A stretch of DNA of 64,000 bases from Enterobacteriaceae bacterium LSJC7 (GCA_000302695.1 AMFN01000004.1:546899-610898), one strand, 5' to 3'. Positions 27,907 to 40,092 are shown, counted from the stretch's first letter. Made by a program: numbers and translations. The notes: a model not told the origin generated them from the letters alone.

Positions 27907-30582
27907 TTAGTCTTTATCGTTTGGATTAAGGGCCGATGTCAACCGTTGTTGCACTTCGCGTTGCAGTTGCGGGTTCAGCCCCTGGCCCTCTGCGGTGGCG
28001 AGAATGAACAAGTCTTCGACGCGTTCACCAATAGTGGTGATGCGTGCGCCGTGCAGCGAAATACCCAGATCGGCAAAAATTTGCCCAATGCGCGCCAGCA
28101 GACCGGGCTGGTCGAGGGCAATCAACTCCACAAAGGTGCGCCGATCGGTGTGCGTCGGCAGAATGTTCACTTCGGTATTGACGGTGAAGTGGCGCAGGCG
28201 GTTAGGCTGGCGTCGCGGCTGCGGCGGCTGCCAGCTATGGCGCGTGATGGCCTGCTCCAGCCCGTGGCGAATCGACTCGTGGCGGTCAGCAGACAGCGGG
28301 CTGCCGTCCGGCTCCAGTACGATAAAAGTGTCCATCGCCATGCCGTCGCGGGTGGTAAAGATTTGCGCGTCGTGCACGCTCAGATTACGGCGATCCAACT
28401 CAGCACAGACGGCGGCGAACAGATAAGGCCTGTCCGGGCTCCAGATAAAAATCTCGGTGCCACCGCGCGTGGCCTGGGGGCTTAGCAGGATCATCGGCTG
28501 GCTGAGATCGTGGCGCAGCAGGTGGCGCGCGTGCCAGGCAAGCTGGTTTGGCGTATGGCGCACAAAATAGTTGGCACGACAGCGCGCCCAGATGTGGTGC
28601 AGCGCCACTTCGTCAATGTTTTCCATACGCAGTAGCGCCAGCGCCTGCTTCTGATGGTGGCGCACCCGTTCGCGCATATCCGGCGTACTCTGCACGCCGC
28701 GCCGCAGCTGTTTTTCTGTGGCGAAATAGAGCTCGCGCAGCAGACTCTGCTTCCAGCTGTTCCACAGCGTTTCGTTGGTGGCACAGATATCGGCGACCGT
28801 CAGGCAGATGAGATAGCGCAGGCGGTTCTCGGTTTGCACTTCGGCGGCGAACTGTTTAATGACTTCCGGGTCCTGAATATCGCGGCGCTGGGCAGTAACC
28901 GACATCAGCAGATGCTGGCGTACCAGCCAGGCAACCAGCTGAGTCTCACGCGAGTTAAGCCCGTGCAGTTCGGCAAATTTGAGGATGTCTTCGGCACCCA
29001 GCACCGAATGGTCGCCGCCACGCCCTTTAGCGATATCGTGAAACAGCGCGGCAATGAAAATTAGCTCCGGGTGGCTCAGGCGCGGCCACAGCTCCACGCA
29101 CAGCGGGTGCTTCTGGCGTGTCTCTTCGCTGGCAAAACTTTCCAGCTTGAGCAACACGCGCACGGTGTGCTCATCCACCGTGTACGCATGAAACAGGTCA
29201 AACTGCATCTGGCCGACAATGTGCGACCACTGCGGCATATAGGCCCACAGCACGCTGTGGCGGTGCATGGGCAGCAGACCGCGTTTTACCATACCCGGAT
29301 GGCGCAGCATGGCGAGGAAGATTTCACGCGCCTCGGGGATATAGCACAGCGGCTGCGTCAGGTGGCGGCGCGCGTGGCGTAGCTGGCGCAGCGTAGTGGA
29401 GTAAATGCCGCTGATATCGCGGTTTCGCACCATCGTGTAAAACATGCGCAAAATCGCCTGCGGTTCGCGCATAAACAGCGTTTCATCGCGCAGGTCGATA
29501 AGTGTGCCGCGCAGCTGGAAGTCATCGTCAATTGGGCGCGGTTTTTCGTCGGCCGGCAGCGCGAGGATGGCTTCGTCAAACAGCTGTAGCAGCATCTGGT
29601 TAAGCTCACCCACGCGCCGGGTCACGCGATAGAAATCTTTCATCATCTGCTCAACCGGCTGGTTGCCTTCGCCCTGGTAGTTCAGGCGTTGGGCAACGCT
29701 TAACTGGCGGTCAAACAGCAGGCGGTTGTCGTAGCGGTTAAGCTCCAGATGCAGGGCAAAACGGATGCGCCACAATAACTGCTGGCATTCGTTAAGCTCG
29801 TTACGCTCGGCCTCGGTCAGAAAGCCAAAACCCACCATTTCGTTAAGCGATGTCGCACCAAAATGGCGGCGTGCCACCCACTGTAAAGTGTGGATATCGC
29901 GCAGGCCGCCGGGACTGCTTTTAATGTCCGGCTCCAGGTTGTAGCTGGTGCCGTGATAGCGCTGGTGGCGCTCATTTTGCTCTTCGACTTTAGCGGCGAA
30001 GAACTTTTCCGATGGCCAGAAGCCATCGCTGAAGATGTGTTTTTGCAGTTCCAGGAACAGCGCCACGTCGCCAATAATCAGCCGGGTTTCAATCAGGTTT
30101 GTAGCGATAGTCAGATCCGCCAGCCCCTCAAGCAGACACTCTTCAAGCGTGCGCACGCTGTGGCCCACCTCAAGGCGCAGATCCCATAAAAGCGTAATCA
30201 ACTCGCCGATTTTCTGCGCCTGATCCTCCGGCAGCGGGCGGCGGCTCAGGACCAGCACGTCGATATCGGACAGCGGATGCAGTTCACCGCGCCCGTAGCC
30301 ACCCACCGCCACCAGCGCGAGATCGGCCTCTTCGCCAAAGCCGTAATTAAGCCACAGGCGCTGGAGCAACTGGTCAATGAACTCGGTGCGGGCGCTCACC
30401 AGCTTCTCAGCCGAGATACCGTTATCAAAGGCGACACCCAGCCAGCGCTGGAAAGCGGCCAGTCGTTCGCGAATGGCCTCGACATTGAGCGCATCGCAGC
30501 ACCAGGCATTGGGATAATCGGGCTGACCGGGGAGGGTTGGGGTGGCGGTGTTTGGGTGCTGCTCAGGTAACGTTTGACTCAT
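27907..30582 (-). CDS. glnD: Bifunctional PII uridylyltransferase/uridylyl-removing enzyme
   Basis: Nitrogen sensor that uridylylates PII (GlnB/GlnK) when glutamine is low and removes UMP when it is high. The 891-aa protein has the nucleotidyltransferase motif [15 protein letters not shown] (94-108, metal-binding D106 and D108), a central HD domain ([15 protein letters not shown]) for UMP removal, and two C-terminal ACT domains ([17 protein letters not shown] and [16 protein letters not shown]) for glutamine sensing. E. coli GlnD is 890 aa. It sits between map and dapD, separated from map by a terminator. Confidence 0.97.
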   Translation of the reverse strand: MSQTLPEQHPNTATPTLPGQPDYPNAWCCDALNVEAIRERLAAFQRWLGVAFDNGISAEKLVSARTEFIDQLLQRLWLNYGFGEEADLALVAVGGYGRGELHPLSDIDVLVLSRRPLPEDQAQKIGELITLLWDLRLEVGHSVRTLEECLLEGLADLTIATNLIETRLIIGDVALFLELQKHIFSDGFWPSEKFFAAKVEEQNERHQRYHGTSYNLEPDIKSSPGGLRDIHTLQWVARRHFGATSLNEMVGFGFLTEAERNELNECQQLLWRIRFALHLELNRYDNRLLFDRQLSVAQRLNYQGEGNQPVEQMMKDFYRVTRRVGELNQMLLQLFDEAILALPADEKPRPIDDDFQLRGTLIDLRDETLFMREPQAILRMFYTMVRNRDISGIYSTTLRQLRHARRHLTQPLCYIPEAREIFLAMLRHPGMVKRGLLPMHRHSVLWAYMPQWSHIVGQMQFDLFHAYTVDEHTVRVLLKLESFASEETRQKHPLCVELWPRLSHPELIFIAALFHDIAKGRGGDHSVLGAEDILKFAELHGLNSRETQLVAWLVRQHLLMSVTAQRRDIQDPEVIKQFAAEVQTENRLRYLICLTVADICATNETLWNSWKQSLLRELYFATEKQLRRGVQSTPDMRERVRHHQKQALALLRMENIDEVALHHIWARCRANYFVRHTPNQLAWHARHLLRHDLSQPMILLSPQATRGGTEIFIWSPDRPYLFAAVCAELDRRNLSVHDAQIFTTRDGMAMDTFIVLEPDGSPLSADRHESIRHGLEQAITRHSWQPPQPRRQPNRLRHFTVNTEVNILPTHTDRRTFVELIALDQPGLLARIGQIFADLGISLHGARITTIGERVEDLFILATAEGQGLNPQLQREVQQRLTSALNPNDKD

Positions 30583-30601
30583 TCTCTGCCCGCAAAGTAA
30601 G

Positions 30602-30623
30602 AAAAAAGCCGGCTGGCGCCGGC
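30602..30623 (-). terminator. Terminator between map and glnD
   Basis: GCCGGC-TGGC-GCCGGC stem followed on the minus strand by six T residues (30607-30602), downstream of map and just upstream of the glnD start. Confidence 0.85.
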
Positions 30624-30629
30624 TCTGTA

Positions 30630-31424
30630 TTACTCGTTATGCGAAATCACGTTCGGGATGGTGTCATCTTTGCGTAACGTGAGTATTTCGCAGCCGTTAT
30701 CAGTCACCACAATAGTATGCTCGTACTGGGCCGACAAGCTCCGGTCTTTGGTTTTTACCGTCCAGCCATCTTTCATGGTACGAATCTCTTTCTTGCCCGC
30801 ATTCACCATCGGTTCAATGGTGAAGGTCATGCCCGCTTTGAGCACCACATCAGTCTCGGGGGAGTCGTAGTGCAGCACCTGCGGCTCTTCGTGGAAACCG
30901 CGACCAATGCCGTGGCCGCAGTATTCACGCACCACAGAGAAGTCTTTCGCTTCAACGAACTTCTGAATTGCCGCGCCAATTTCACGCAGATTCACGCCAG
31001 GTTTCACCATTTTCAATGCCAGATAGAGGCTTTCCTGGGTCACGTGGCACAGACGCTCGCCGAGGATGGTCGGCTTGCCAACGATAAACATTTTGGAGGT
31101 ATCGCCGTGGAAGCCGTCTTTGATAACGGTCACGTCGATATTCACGATATCGCCATCTTTCAGGTGCTTCTCGTCGCTTGGAATACCGTGGCACACCACT
31201 TCATTAATAGAGATACATACGGATTTCGGGAAGCCGTGGTAGTTCAGGCAGGCAGAAACGGCATGCTGGTGGTTCACAATCCAGTCATCGCAAATGCGGT
31301 CCAGTTCACCGGTGGTCACACCAGGTACAACGTGGGGTTCGATCATTTCCAGTACTTCGGCAGCGAGGCGGCCAGCCACGCGCATTTTTTCGATATCTTC
31401 CGGGGTTTTAATTGATATAGCCAT
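30630..31424 (-). CDS. map: Methionine aminopeptidase type I
   Basis: Removes initiator methionine from nascent proteins. The 264-aa protein matches E. coli in length and retains all five metal ligands: D97, D108, H171, E204 and E235. It is divergent from rpsB, and its promoter shares the intergenic region with the rpsB promoter. It ends at a terminator before glnD. Confidence 0.98.
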   Translation of the reverse strand: MAISIKTPEDIEKMRVAGRLAAEVLEMIEPHVVPGVTTGELDRICDDWIVNHQHAVSACLNYHGFPKSVCISINEVVCHGIPSDEKHLKDGDIVNIDVTVIKDGFHGDTSKMFIVGKPTILGERLCHVTQESLYLALKMVKPGVNLREIGAAIQKFVEAKDFSVVREYCGHGIGRGFHEEPQVLHYDSPETDVVLKAGMTFTIEPMVNAGKKEIRTMKDGWTVKTKDRSLSAQYEHTIVVTDNGCEILTLRKDDTIPNVISHNE

Positions 31425-31531
31425 GAATAACGTCCGCAGGAGTCGGTTTTCGACAATAATTACCTATGTTATCAGGGCAAGCGTGGTGAGCCAAATTGGT
31501 TATTCGCGCAGCGTTTTGCTGATAACTACCG

Positions 31532-31561
31532 CTGGAGTCTCAGGCCCGGTTATGGTATAAA
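31532..31561 (+). promoter_or_regulatory. rpsB promoter
   Basis: An extended -10, TGGTATAAA (TATAAA at 31556-31561), followed by a GC-rich discriminator GCGCGCC typical of stringently controlled translation genes; the -35 (CTGGAG, 31532-31537) is weak. Confidence 0.65.
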
Positions 31562-31570
31562 GCGCGCCGG

Positions 31571-32446
<876 letters not shown>

Positions 32447-32621
32447 TAAGGCTTGTTTGCTTGCCCCGAGCAATTCGAGTGGCCGAAAGCGGAAAACTCA
32501 AGACCTTCCGGGCGCTTTACCGCGTTAAGGCGACCGGAGTCCACGAGTAAAGACAACGCATCTGTCACCCGGCATTCAGGGGAAAAGCCCCTTATTAACC
32601 AGGTTTGACATAGTTTGGTTA

Positions 32622-32652
32622 GGGGGCCTGTCTCAGGCTCCCTTTTTCTTTT
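32622..32652 (+). terminator. Attenuating terminator between rpsB and tsf
   Basis: A 9-bp stem (GGGGGCCTG/CAGGCTCCC, one G-T pair) with a TCT loop is followed by five T residues. It lies in the 283-base rpsB-tsf spacer and would lower tsf transcription relative to rpsB. The rest of that spacer holds no gene I can support. Confidence 0.8.
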
Positions 32653-32729
32653 AATCCGTCTGGCAATCTGGCTGGGCGGGTCATATCTCCAGAGAGATAA
32701 CCTCCTGCGAGATAATCGAGGAATTCATA

Positions 32730-33581
32730 ATGGCTGAGATTACCGCTTCCCTGGTAAAAGAACTGCGTGAACGTACCGGCGCAGGCATGATGGATTGCAA
32801 AAAAGCGCTGACTGAAGCGAGCGGCGACATTGAGCTGGCAATCGAAAACATGCGTAAATCCGGTGCTATTAAAGCAGCGAAAAAAGCAGGCAACGTTGCT
32901 GCTGACGGCGTGATCCTCACTCAGATCGAAGGCAAGTTCGGCGTGATTCTGGAAGTTAACTGCCAGACCGACTTCGTTGCTAAAGACGGTGGTTTCCAGG
33001 CTTTCGCTAACAAGGTACTGGCTGCGGCTGTTGCTGGCAAAGTGACCGACGTTGAAGTGCTGAAAGCACAGTTCGAAGAAGAGCGCGTGGCGCTGGTGGC
33101 AAAAATTGGTGAAAACATCAATATCCGCCGCGTAGCCATTCTCGAAGGTGACGTGCTGGGTAACTACCTGCACGGTGCGCGTATCGGTGTTCTGGTTGCG
33201 GCAACTGGCGCTGACGAAGAGCTGGTTAAGCAGCTGGCAATGCACGTTGCGGCAAGCAAGCCGGAATTTGTGAAGCCGGAAGATGTGTCTGCTGAAGTGG
33301 TTGAGAAAGAGTACCAGGTTCAGCTGGACATCGCCATGCAGTCTGGCAAGCCGAAAGAAATCGCAGAGAAAATGGTTGAAGGCCGCATGAAGAAATTCAC
33401 CGGCGAAGTTTCTCTGACCGGCCAGCCGTTTGTCATGGACCCGAGCAAAACCGTCGGTCAGCTGCTCAAAGAGCACAACGCTGACGTGACCGGTTTCATC
33501 CGCTTTGAAGTGGGTGAAGGCATCGAGAAAGTTGAGACTGACTTCGCAGCAGAAGTTGCTGCCATGTCCAAGCAGTCTTAA
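32730..33581 (+). CDS. tsf: Elongation factor Ts
   Basis: Guanine nucleotide exchange factor for EF-Tu. The 283-aa protein starts [27 protein letters not shown], with the TDFV motif (CQTDFVAKD) that contacts EF-Tu, then two core subdomains and a coiled-coil region. Length matches E. coli. It is co-transcribed with rpsB through a partial terminator and ends at a strong hairpin. Confidence 0.99.
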   Translation: MAEITASLVKELRERTGAGMMDCKKALTEASGDIELAIENMRKSGAIKAAKKAGNVAADGVILTQIEGKFGVILEVNCQTDFVAKDGGFQAFANKVLAAAVAGKVTDVEVLKAQFEEERVALVAKIGENINIRRVAILEGDVLGNYLHGARIGVLVAATGADEELVKQLAMHVAASKPEFVKPEDVSAEVVEKEYQVQLDIAMQSGKPKEIAEKMVEGRMKKFTGEVSLTGQPFVMDPSKTVGQLLKEHNADVTGFIRFEVGEGIEKVETDFAAEVAAMSKQS

Positions 33582-33587
33582 TGACGT

Positions 33588-33618
33588 AAAAGGAGCCGCC
33601 TTCGGGCGGCTCCTTTTT
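33588..33618 (+). terminator. Terminator after tsf
   Basis: A 9-bp perfect GC stem (GGAGCCGCC/GGCGGCTCC) with a TTCG loop, preceded by A residues and followed by five T residues. Confidence 0.95.
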
Positions 33619-33625
33619 GTCCTTC

Positions 33626-33737
33626 ATATTTTGGGCTGCAGATGCGTTGGCTGCGTCTGTTCACCCCGGTCACTTACTCATGTAAGCTCCCGGGGATTCG
33701 CAGACTTGCCGCCTTCCTGCAACCCAAACTATTTTGG
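33626..33737. repeat. ERIC (IRU) element between tsf and pyrH
   Basis: An imperfect palindrome whose core (33661-33700) matches the enterobacterial repetitive intergenic consensus: CACCCCGGTCACTTAC, then ATGTAAGCTCCCGGGGATTC, nearly identical to the sequences on which ERIC primers are based. Outer arms TTTGGGCTGCAG and CTGCAACCCAAA close the element. Non-coding; such elements are transcribed as stable hairpins when inside an mRNA. Confidence 0.88.
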
Positions 33738-33765
33738 ACAAACCGTTGTTCACAAACCGTTGTTC
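33738..33765. repeat. Two tandem 14-bp repeats beside the ERIC element
   Basis: The unit ACAAACCGTTGTTC occurs twice with no gap. A related copy, ACAAACGGTTGTTG, lies about 80 bases further on (33846-33859). Meaning unknown. Confidence 0.85.
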
Positions 33766-34101
33766 AATGCAGGCTAAAGTGTGGCGAAATCATGTGGGTT
33801 TGTTAGCCGCTGAGATTGGCAAACTAACGGCCTTGCCGACTCTGGACAAACGGTTGTTGTACGGGATGCGCTAACGCGATCCGCTGGATCTTAAAATAAC
33901 GCGCTCCTGTTGCCCGATCTTTTCGGGCCATTTTTGCTCTGACGTTCAGGGCATTTTCGTATTAAGGCCGCGTACTGGCCATCCTCAGGCTCTGGGCCTG
34001 ACAGAATAATCAGCCAGATCTGATTCAGATTTGGCCGCAATGCGACAGACTATGTCGTCAATATTCACCGTCCCATTTGTTGACTGTTCCAGGAAAGAAA
34101 C
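33766..34101 (+). promoter_or_regulatory. pyrH upstream region
   Basis: The rest of the tsf-pyrH gap has no supported gene. It holds a third copy of the 14-bp repeat unit, a terminator-like hairpin GCCCGA/TCGGGC (33912-33928) followed by CATTTTTG, and presumably the pyrH promoter, for which I see no clear consensus pair. The region is much longer than my recollection of the E. coli tsf-pyrH spacer. Confidence 0.45.
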
Positions 34102-34827
34102 ATGGCTACCAATGCAAAACCCGTTTACAAACGCATTCTGCTCAAACTGAGTGGCGAAGCGCTGCAGGGAGCAGAAGGCTTCGGTATTGACGCGAGCATA
34201 CTGGATCGTATGGCTCAGGAAATCAAAGAACTGGTAGAACTGGGCATTCAGGTAGGTGTGGTCATTGGCGGCGGTAACCTGTTCCGCGGCGCAGGCCTGG
34301 CTCAGGCCGGCATGAACCGCGTAGTGGGCGACCACATGGGGATGCTGGCAACCGTCATGAACGGCCTGGCAATGCGCGACTCGCTCCACCGCGCCTATGT
34401 GAACGCTCGCCTGATGTCAGCCATTCCGCTCAACGGCGTGTGCGATAACTACAGCTGGGCAGAGGCCATTAGCCTTTTGCGCAACAACCGCGTGGTTATC
34501 CTGTCTGCCGGTACGGGCAACCCGTTCTTTACCACTGACTCAGCAGCCTGCCTGCGCGGTATTGAAATTGAAGCCGACGTGGTGCTCAAGGCCACCAAGG
34601 TTGACGGCGTGTTCTCTGCTGACCCGGTCAAAGACCCGACCGCCACGCTCTACGAGCAGCTTACCTACCAGGAAGTGCTGGAAAGAGAGCTTAAAGTGAT
34701 GGATCTTGCCGCCTTTACCCTTGCCCGTGACCACAACCTGCCAATTCGCGTGTTCAATATGAACAAGCCGGGCGCACTGCGCCGTGTGGTGATGGGCGAA
34801 AAAGAAGGCACATTGATTACAGAGTAA
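34102..34827 (+). CDS. pyrH: Uridylate kinase
   Basis: Hexameric UMP kinase making UDP, activated by GTP and inhibited by UTP; amino-acid-kinase fold rather than the P-loop NMP kinase fold. The 241-aa protein begins [23 protein letters not shown], with GGGNLFRG and a [26 protein letters not shown] segment near the nucleotide site. Length matches E. coli. AGGAAAG precedes the ATG. Confidence 0.98.
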   Translation: MATNAKPVYKRILLKLSGEALQGAEGFGIDASILDRMAQEIKELVELGIQVGVVIGGGNLFRGAGLAQAGMNRVVGDHMGMLATVMNGLAMRDSLHRAYVNARLMSAIPLNGVCDNYSWAEAISLLRNNRVVILSAGTGNPFFTTDSAACLRGIEIEADVVLKATKVDGVFSADPVKDPTATLYEQLTYQEVLERELKVMDLAAFTLARDHNLPIRVFNMNKPGALRRVVMGEKEGTLITE

Positions 34828-35032
34828 TTTTCGTTTTACGGGAATCAGGGTAAGATTCGCCCCTGAATCGATTTCTCAATACAGACAGTCTAACGGGCTA
34901 TAATTTTGGGTAATGCATGCGGTGGCTCAACGCTGTAGCGGCCGTATCAGGCAGGCATGACGTCCTGGCCCATGCCCATAACCGCGCGACCCGCCCGGGG
35001 CTGTCTGACAACCAGTTTCAAGGATTCGTAAC
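34828..35032 (+). promoter_or_regulatory. frr upstream region
   Basis: A 205-base gap. It holds a good -10 (TATAAT, 34899-34904) without a clear -35, and an inverted repeat GGCATG/CATGCC (34954-34959, 34971-34976) in the presumed frr leader. No coding sequence. Confidence 0.45.
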
Positions 35033-35590
35033 GTGATTAACGACATCAGAAAAGACGCCGAAGTACGCATGGAAAAATGCGTCGAATCGTTCAAAAATCA
35101 GATTAGCAAAATTCGCACCGGCCGCGCCTCTCCGAGCCTGCTGGACGGTATTATGGTGGAATACTACGGTAGCCCAACGCCGCTACGCCAGCTTGCCAGC
35201 GTGACCGTGGAAGATACCCGCACCCTGAAAATCAACGTCTTTGACCGCAGCATGGGTCCGGCGGTTGAGAAAGCTATCATGGCTTCCGATCTTGGTCTGA
35301 ACCCAAGCTCTGCTGGTACTGACATTCGCGTGCCGCTGCCGCCGCTGACTGAAGAGCGCCGTAAAGAACTCATCAAAATTGTGCGCGGCGAAGCCGAGCA
35401 GGCGCGTGTTTCCGTACGTAACGTGCGTCGCGATGCGAACGATAAAGTCAAAGCGTTGCTGAAAGATAAAGAAATCAGTGAAGACGAAGATCGTCGTTCT
35501 CAGGATGACGTGCAGAAGCTGACTGACGCGGCCATCAAGAAAGTGGACGCGGCGCTGGCTGAAAAAGAAACGGAACTGATGCAGTTCTGA
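35033..35590 (+). CDS. frr: Ribosome recycling factor
   Basis: Splits post-termination ribosomes together with EF-G. The 185-aa protein uses a GTG start with AAGGATTCG upstream, equal in length to E. coli RRF. It shows the long three-helix-bundle sequence with [21 protein letters not shown] and a tail of alternating charged residues ([21 protein letters not shown]). Confidence 0.98.
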   Translation: MINDIRKDAEVRMEKCVESFKNQISKIRTGRASPSLLDGIMVEYYGSPTPLRQLASVTVEDTRTLKINVFDRSMGPAVEKAIMASDLGLNPSSAGTDIRVPLPPLTEERRKELIKIVRGEAEQARVSVRNVRRDANDKVKALLKDKEISEDEDRRSQDDVQKLTDAAIKKVDAALAEKETELMQF

Positions 35591-35608
35591 TTTTCACAGG
35601 ACAAAGAG

Positions 35609-35657
35609 AAACGCCGTACAGAAGAGCCGCACATGCGGCTTTTGCTGACGGCGTTTT
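35609..35657 (+). terminator. Terminator after frr
   Basis: A nested hairpin: outer arms AAACGCCGT/ACGGCGTTT enclosing an inner GC stem AGCCGC-ACAT-GCGGCT, followed by T residues, between frr and dxr. Confidence 0.8.
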
Positions 35658-35715
35658 GCTTTAAGTGCGCGGTATGCCGCATACAGATCACTACCTCCCA
35701 GGCCTCAGAACGCCA

Positions 35716-36915
35716 ATGAAACAGTTGACCATCCTTGGCTCAACCGGCTCTATCGGTTGCAGCACGCTCGACGTGGTTCGCCACAATCCTGACCAGTTCG
35801 CGGTGACGGCACTCGTGGCCGGTAAAAACGTGGCCCGCATGCATGAGCAGTGTCTTGAATTCAGCCCGCGCTATGCGGTGATGGATGATGAGCCCAGCGC
35901 GCGTGCGCTTCGTGAAAGCCTGCGCGCTTGTGGCAGTCGCACGCAGGTACTGGCCGGTCAGAAAGCCGCGTGCGAAATGGCACAGCTTGATGAGGTGCAT
36001 CAGGTGATGGCGGCTATCGTGGGTGCAGCCGGCCTGCTGCCAACACTGGCGGCTATCCGCGCGGGCAAGCAGGTGCTGCTGGCCAATAAGGAGTCACTGG
36101 TGACCTGCGGCAGACTGTTTATGGAAGCTGTCCAACAAAGTGGGGCGCAGCTTCTGCCGGTCGACAGCGAGCACAACGCGATTTTTCAGAGTTTGCCTGA
36201 AACAATCCAGCGGAACCTGGGATACGCTGACCTGGAGGAATACGGCATCCAGTCGATAATTCTCACCGGATCTGGTGGCCCGTTTCGCAATACGCCAGTG
36301 TCTGAACTGGCGGCAATGACGCCCGATCAGGCCTGCAATCACCCGAACTGGGCGATGGGGCGTAAAATCTCTGTCGACTCCGCCACCATGATGAATAAAG
36401 GTCTTGAATATATTGAAGCCCGTTGGCTGTTTAACGCCTCAGCCGCGCAGATGGAAGTGCTGATTCACCCGCAGTCGGTGATTCACTCTATGGTGCGTTA
36501 TCGCGACGGCAGCGTACTTGCCCAACTCGGTGAGCCAGATATGCGCACGCCAATTGCCCATGCAATGGGCTACCCGGCGCGTGTGAATGCCGCCGTGAAG
36601 CCGCTCGATTTTTGCCAGATAGGTTCGTTGAGCTTTATGGCCCCGGATTTTGACCGCTATCCGTGCCTGAAACTTGCGATAACGGCCTTTGATAATGGCC
36701 AGGCGGCAACCACGGCGCTGAATGCAGCCAATGAAGTGGCCGTTGAGGCTTTTCTCAACGAACGTATCCGTTTTACGGATATCGCCGTACTGAATGCCGC
36801 CGTGCTGGATGAAACCGATTTTGCGCAGCCGCAGAGTGTGGATGACGTGCAGGCGGTGGACCGTCAGGCGCGTGCGGCGGCCGTGGGTTGGCTGGCGAGT
36901 TACGCAAAGTGTTAA
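35716..36915 (+). CDS. dxr: 1-deoxy-D-xylulose 5-phosphate reductoisomerase
   Basis: First committed step of the MEP isoprenoid pathway, NADPH-dependent conversion of DXP to MEP; target of fosmidomycin. The 399-aa protein shows the nucleotide-binding GSTGSIG (8-14), K125 in NKES, and metal-site D150 and E152 in VDSEHNA. The start at 35716 gives [14 protein letters not shown] as in E. coli; an upstream in-frame GTG would add 17 unconserved residues. A terminator separates it from uppS. Confidence 0.97.
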   Translation: MKQLTILGSTGSIGCSTLDVVRHNPDQFAVTALVAGKNVARMHEQCLEFSPRYAVMDDEPSARALRESLRACGSRTQVLAGQKAACEMAQLDEVHQVMAAIVGAAGLLPTLAAIRAGKQVLLANKESLVTCGRLFMEAVQQSGAQLLPVDSEHNAIFQSLPETIQRNLGYADLEEYGIQSIILTGSGGPFRNTPVSELAAMTPDQACNHPNWAMGRKISVDSATMMNKGLEYIEARWLFNASAAQMEVLIHPQSVIHSMVRYRDGSVLAQLGEPDMRTPIAHAMGYPARVNAAVKPLDFCQIGSLSFMAPDFDRYPCLKLAITAFDNGQAATTALNAANEVAVEAFLNERIRFTDIAVLNAAVLDETDFAQPQSVDDVQAVDRQARAAAVGWLASYAKC

Positions 36916-37017
36916 ATTTAGCGCAGGCACAACCTGCGATATTTGTTAGCTCTGGGCTTCGGTGATATAGTCTGCGCCACCTGATAAACGCATCCATGAT
37001 GTGTATCTGGTGGTAAC

Positions 37018-37042
37018 GCCGTGGTTTAACACGGCTTTTTTA
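37018..37042 (+). terminator. Terminator between dxr and uppS
   Basis: The stem GCCGTG/CACGGC with a short loop is followed by six or seven T residues, about 100 bases past dxr. The uppS start follows 60 bases later, so read-through or a promoter in this interval must feed the envelope gene block. Confidence 0.85.
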
Positions 37043-37100
37043 CGTGAAGGCTTCTGTATTCCTGAACCGCTTAATCCTTATCAGGGAAATTAAACGCGTT

Positions 37101-37859
37101 ATGTTGTCTGCTAATCAACCATTAAGCGAAAACGCACCCGCGCACGGTGCACGCCATGTCGCCATTATTATGGATGGCAACGGCCGCTGGGCAAAAAGAC
37201 AAGGGAAGATGAGAGTCTTTGGCCACAAGGCAGGTGCAAAATCCGTGCGGCGCGCGGTGGTTTTCGCAGCGAACAATGGCATTGACGCGTTGACGCTGTA
37301 TGCTTTCAGTAGTGAAAACTGGAGTCGCCCGGCGCAGGAAGTCAGTGCGCTAATGGAATTGTTTACCTGGGCGCTCGACAGTGAAGTCAAAAACCTGCAC
37401 CGTAACAACGTTCGTTTACGCGTTATCGGTGATACCGGTCGATTTAACTCGCGTTTGCAGGAGCGCATCCAGAAAGCGGAAGCGCTGACCAGCCAGAATA
37501 CCGGGCTGACGCTGAATATCGCCGCCAACTACGGCGGTCGTTGGGATATTCTTCAGGGAGTAAAGCAGCTTGCGAGTCTGGTTCAGGAAGGGCAGTTAAG
37601 CCCGGACCAGATTGATGAAGAAATGCTGAGTCAGCAAATCTGCATGAGCGAACTGGTCCCTGTGGATTTAGTAATAAGGACAGGGGGAGAGCATCGCATC
37701 AGCAATTTTTTGCTGTGGCAGATAGCCTATGCTGAACTCTACTTTACCGATGTTCTCTGGCCCGATTTCGATGAACAAGATTTTGAAGGTGCACTACATG
37801 CCTTTGCAAACCGCGAAAGACGTTTTGGTGGAACGACACCGGGTGGCAGCAATGCCTGA
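37101..37859 (+). CDS. uppS: Undecaprenyl diphosphate synthase
   Basis: Cis-prenyltransferase making C55-PP, the carrier lipid precursor for peptidoglycan and O-antigen (also ispU). The 252-aa protein has the catalytic aspartate in [10 protein letters not shown] (D25), SSENWNRP-like [12 protein letters not shown], and the C-terminal [23 protein letters not shown] segment. I use the ATG at 37101; an upstream ATG would add 19 residues of no likeness to the family. E. coli has one extra N-terminal Met; here the codon before the start is GTT. It leads into cdsA 12 bases later. Confidence 0.96.
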   Translation: MLSANQPLSENAPAHGARHVAIIMDGNGRWAKRQGKMRVFGHKAGAKSVRRAVVFAANNGIDALTLYAFSSENWSRPAQEVSALMELFTWALDSEVKNLHRNNVRLRVIGDTGRFNSRLQERIQKAEALTSQNTGLTLNIAANYGGRWDILQGVKQLASLVQEGQLSPDQIDEEMLSQQICMSELVPVDLVIRTGGEHRISNFLLWQIAYAELYFTDVLWPDFDEQDFEGALHAFANRERRFGGTTPGGSNA

Positions 37860-37871
37860 TGGGGGTCGCTT

Positions 37872-38729
37872 TTGCTAAAGTATCGCCTGATTTCCGCGCT
37901 CGTGTTAATTCCCGCCGTTATTGCCGCCCTGCTGTGGCTGCCGCCGGTGGGATTTGCTATTACCACTCTGATTGTCTGCATGCTTGCAGCCTGGGAGTGG
38001 GGCCAGCTTAGCGGCTTTGCAAGCCGTTCACAGCGCGTCTGGCTTGCCGTGTTGTGTGGTCTGCTGCTGGCAGTCATGCTGTTTGTTCTCCCCGAATATC
38101 ACCTAAGTGTGAGCGTGCCGATTATTGACGGTGTGCTGTGGGCATCCCTTGCCTGGTGGATAGTGGCGCTGTTGATGGTGCTGACGTACCCCAAATCTGC
38201 CGCTTCCTGGCGACAGTCTCGCGTTCTGCGCCTCATTTTTGGTTTACTGACCATTGTGCCGTTTTTCTGGGGTATGGTGGTGCTGCGCAACTGGCATTAC
38301 GATACTAACCATTATACCGGCGCTATCTGGCTGCTCTACGTGATGGTGCTGGTCTGGGGCGCGGATTCCGGCGCATACGTGTTTGGCAAAATGTTTGGTA
38401 AACATAAGCTTGCACCGAAAGTCTCGCCTGGTAAAACCTGGCAAGGTTTTGTGGGCGGTCTGCTGACTGCGGCAGTGATTGCCTGGATCTTCGGTGCGCT
38501 GACGCATCTGGACATTGCGCCGTCTGTGCTGCTGGTGTGCTCAGTTGCGGCAGCCCTGGTTTCTGTGCTGGGTGACCTGACTGAAAGCATGTTCAAACGC
38601 GAAGCCGGCATTAAAGACAGCGGACATCTGATCCCGGGTCACGGCGGCGTGCTTGATAGAATCGATAGCCTGACGGCGGCCGTGCCGGTCTTTGCCTGTC
38701 TGTTGCTGCTGGTTTTTCGGACCCTTTAA
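37872..38729 (+). CDS. cdsA: Phosphatidate cytidylyltransferase
   Basis: Inner-membrane enzyme making CDP-diacylglycerol, precursor of all major phospholipids. The 285-aa product starts at TTG (37872), as in E. coli, with GGGGGTCGC upstream. Multiple membrane helices precede the family signature near the C-terminus, spread over [11 protein letters not shown] and [11 protein letters not shown]. It forms an operon with uppS and rseP. Confidence 0.96.
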   Translation: MLKYRLISALVLIPAVIAALLWLPPVGFAITTLIVCMLAAWEWGQLSGFASRSQRVWLAVLCGLLLAVMLFVLPEYHLSVSVPIIDGVLWASLAWWIVALLMVLTYPKSAASWRQSRVLRLIFGLLTIVPFFWGMVVLRNWHYDTNHYTGAIWLLYVMVLVWGADSGAYVFGKMFGKHKLAPKVSPGKTWQGFVGGLLTAAVIAWIFGALTHLDIAPSVLLVCSVAAALVSVLGDLTESMFKREAGIKDSGHLIPGHGGVLDRIDSLTAAVPVFACLLLLVFRTL

Positions 38730-38739
38730 GGACACATCC

Positions 38740-40092
38740 ATGCTGAGCATTCTCTGGAACCTGGCCGCATTTATCATTGCACTGGGGATTCTTATCACCG
38801 TGCATGAGTTTGGTCATTTCTGGGTTGCCCGGCGCTGCGGCGTGCGCGTTGAGCGATTTTCAATCGGCTTTGGTAAAGCGCTGTACAGCCGTACCGATAA
38901 GCGTGGCACTGAATTTGTTCTCGCCCTGATCCCGCTTGGCGGCTACGTTAAAATGCTTGATGAGCGCGTAGAACCGGTTGTACCGGAATTGCGCCATCAG
39001 GCCTTCAACAACAAAAGCGTCTCTCAGCGTGCAGCGATTATCGCCGCCGGTCCCGTTGCTAATTTCCTGTTTGCTGTCTTTGCGTACTGGCTCGTCTTTA
39101 TGATGGGCGTACCCAGCGTTCGTCCCGTAATTGGTGAAATAACCGCCGATTCGCTCGCATCTCAGGCACAAATTGCGCCCGGCATGGAACTTAAAGCGAT
39201 TGACGGTATCGAAACGCCAGACTGGGATGCTGTACGCCTGGCATTAATCGGCAAAATTGGTGATGCGTCAGCGACGGTGACTGTGGCACCCTTTGGCACC
39301 GATGAGCGTAGTGAAAAACGTCTCGACCTGCGCAACTGGCATTTTGAGCCGGACCGCCAGGATCCTGTGACATCGCTGGGGCTTATCCCGCGTGGGCCGA
39401 GCATTGACCCGGTGCTGGCAGAAGTCCAGCCAGGCTCTGCGGCCAGTAAAGCTGGTTTGCAAGCCGGGGACAGGATCGCTAAAGTCGAGGGTCAGCCGCT
39501 CACGACATGGGCGGTTTTTGTAAACCTGGTGCGCGACAACCCAGGGCGCGAGTTACAACTGAATATTGAAAGGCAGGGTAACCCCTTGTCTTTGACGCTG
39601 ATACCGGATACAAAACCGGGTAAAGCAAAGGCTGAAGGGTTTGCCGGGGTCGTTCCTACGCTTATCCCTCTGCCACAAGAGTACAAAACTGTGCGCCAGT
39701 ATGGGCCGTTTAATGCCGCAATCGTTGCTACTGAAAAGACGTGGCAGCTGATGAAGCTGACGGTGAATATGCTGGGGAAATTACTAACCGGTGATGTTAA
39801 ACTGAATAACCTCAGTGGGCCTATCTCCATCGCGCAGGGGGCAGGTGTTTCAGCGGAGTACGGGGTCATCTACTTCCTCATGTTCCTGGCGCTTATCAGC
39901 GTCAACCTGGGGATAATTAACCTGTTCCCGCTACCTGTACTGGACGGTGGACACTTGCTGTTTTTGGCAATTGAAAAGCTAAAAGGCGGACCGGTTTCCG
40001 AGCGAGTTCAAGACTTTAGTTATCGCATTGGCTCAATACTGCTGGTGCTGTTAATGGGGCTTGCACTTTTCAATGATTTCTCTCGGTTATAG
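38740..40092 (+). CDS. rseP: Site-2 metalloprotease RseP
   Basis: Intramembrane protease that cuts RseA after DegS to release sigma-E, and also clears signal-peptide remnants. The 450-aa protein equals E. coli in length, with HEFGH zinc motif H22-E23-H26 in the first membrane segment, two tandem PDZ domains (about 115-310) and the distal [10 protein letters not shown] with the third zinc ligand. The ATG at 38740 follows AAGGAC. It is 31 bases upstream of bamA, linking sigma-E control to outer-membrane assembly genes. Confidence 0.97.
   Translation: MLSILWNLAAFIIALGILITVHEFGHFWVARRCGVRVERFSIGFGKALYSRTDKRGTEFVLALIPLGGYVKMLDERVEPVVPELRHQAFNNKSVSQRAAIIAAGPVANFLFAVFAYWLVFMMGVPSVRPVIGEITADSLASQAQIAPGMELKAIDGIETPDWDAVRLALIGKIGDASATVTVAPFGTDERSEKRLDLRNWHFEPDRQDPVTSLGLIPRGPSIDPVLAEVQPGSAASKAGLQAGDRIAKVEGQPLTTWAVFVNLVRDNPGRELQLNIERQGNPLSLTLIPDTKPGKAKAEGFAGVVPTLIPLPQEYKTVRQYGPFNAAIVATEKTWQLMKLTVNMLGKLLTGDVKLNNLSGPISIAQGAGVSAEYGVIYFLMFLALISVNLGIINLFPLPVLDGGHLLFLAIEKLKGGPVSERVQDFSYRIGSILLVLLMGLALFNDFSRL
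39186..39213 (+). promoter_or_regulatory. Candidate sigma-E promoter inside rseP
   Basis: GGAACTT (39186-39192), a 16-base spacer and TCGAA (39209-39213) fit the sigma-E pattern and point toward bamA-skp-lpxD. In E. coli bamA and its neighbours belong to the sigma-E regulon. The sequence is also constrained by coding, so the call is tentative. Confidence 0.4.
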
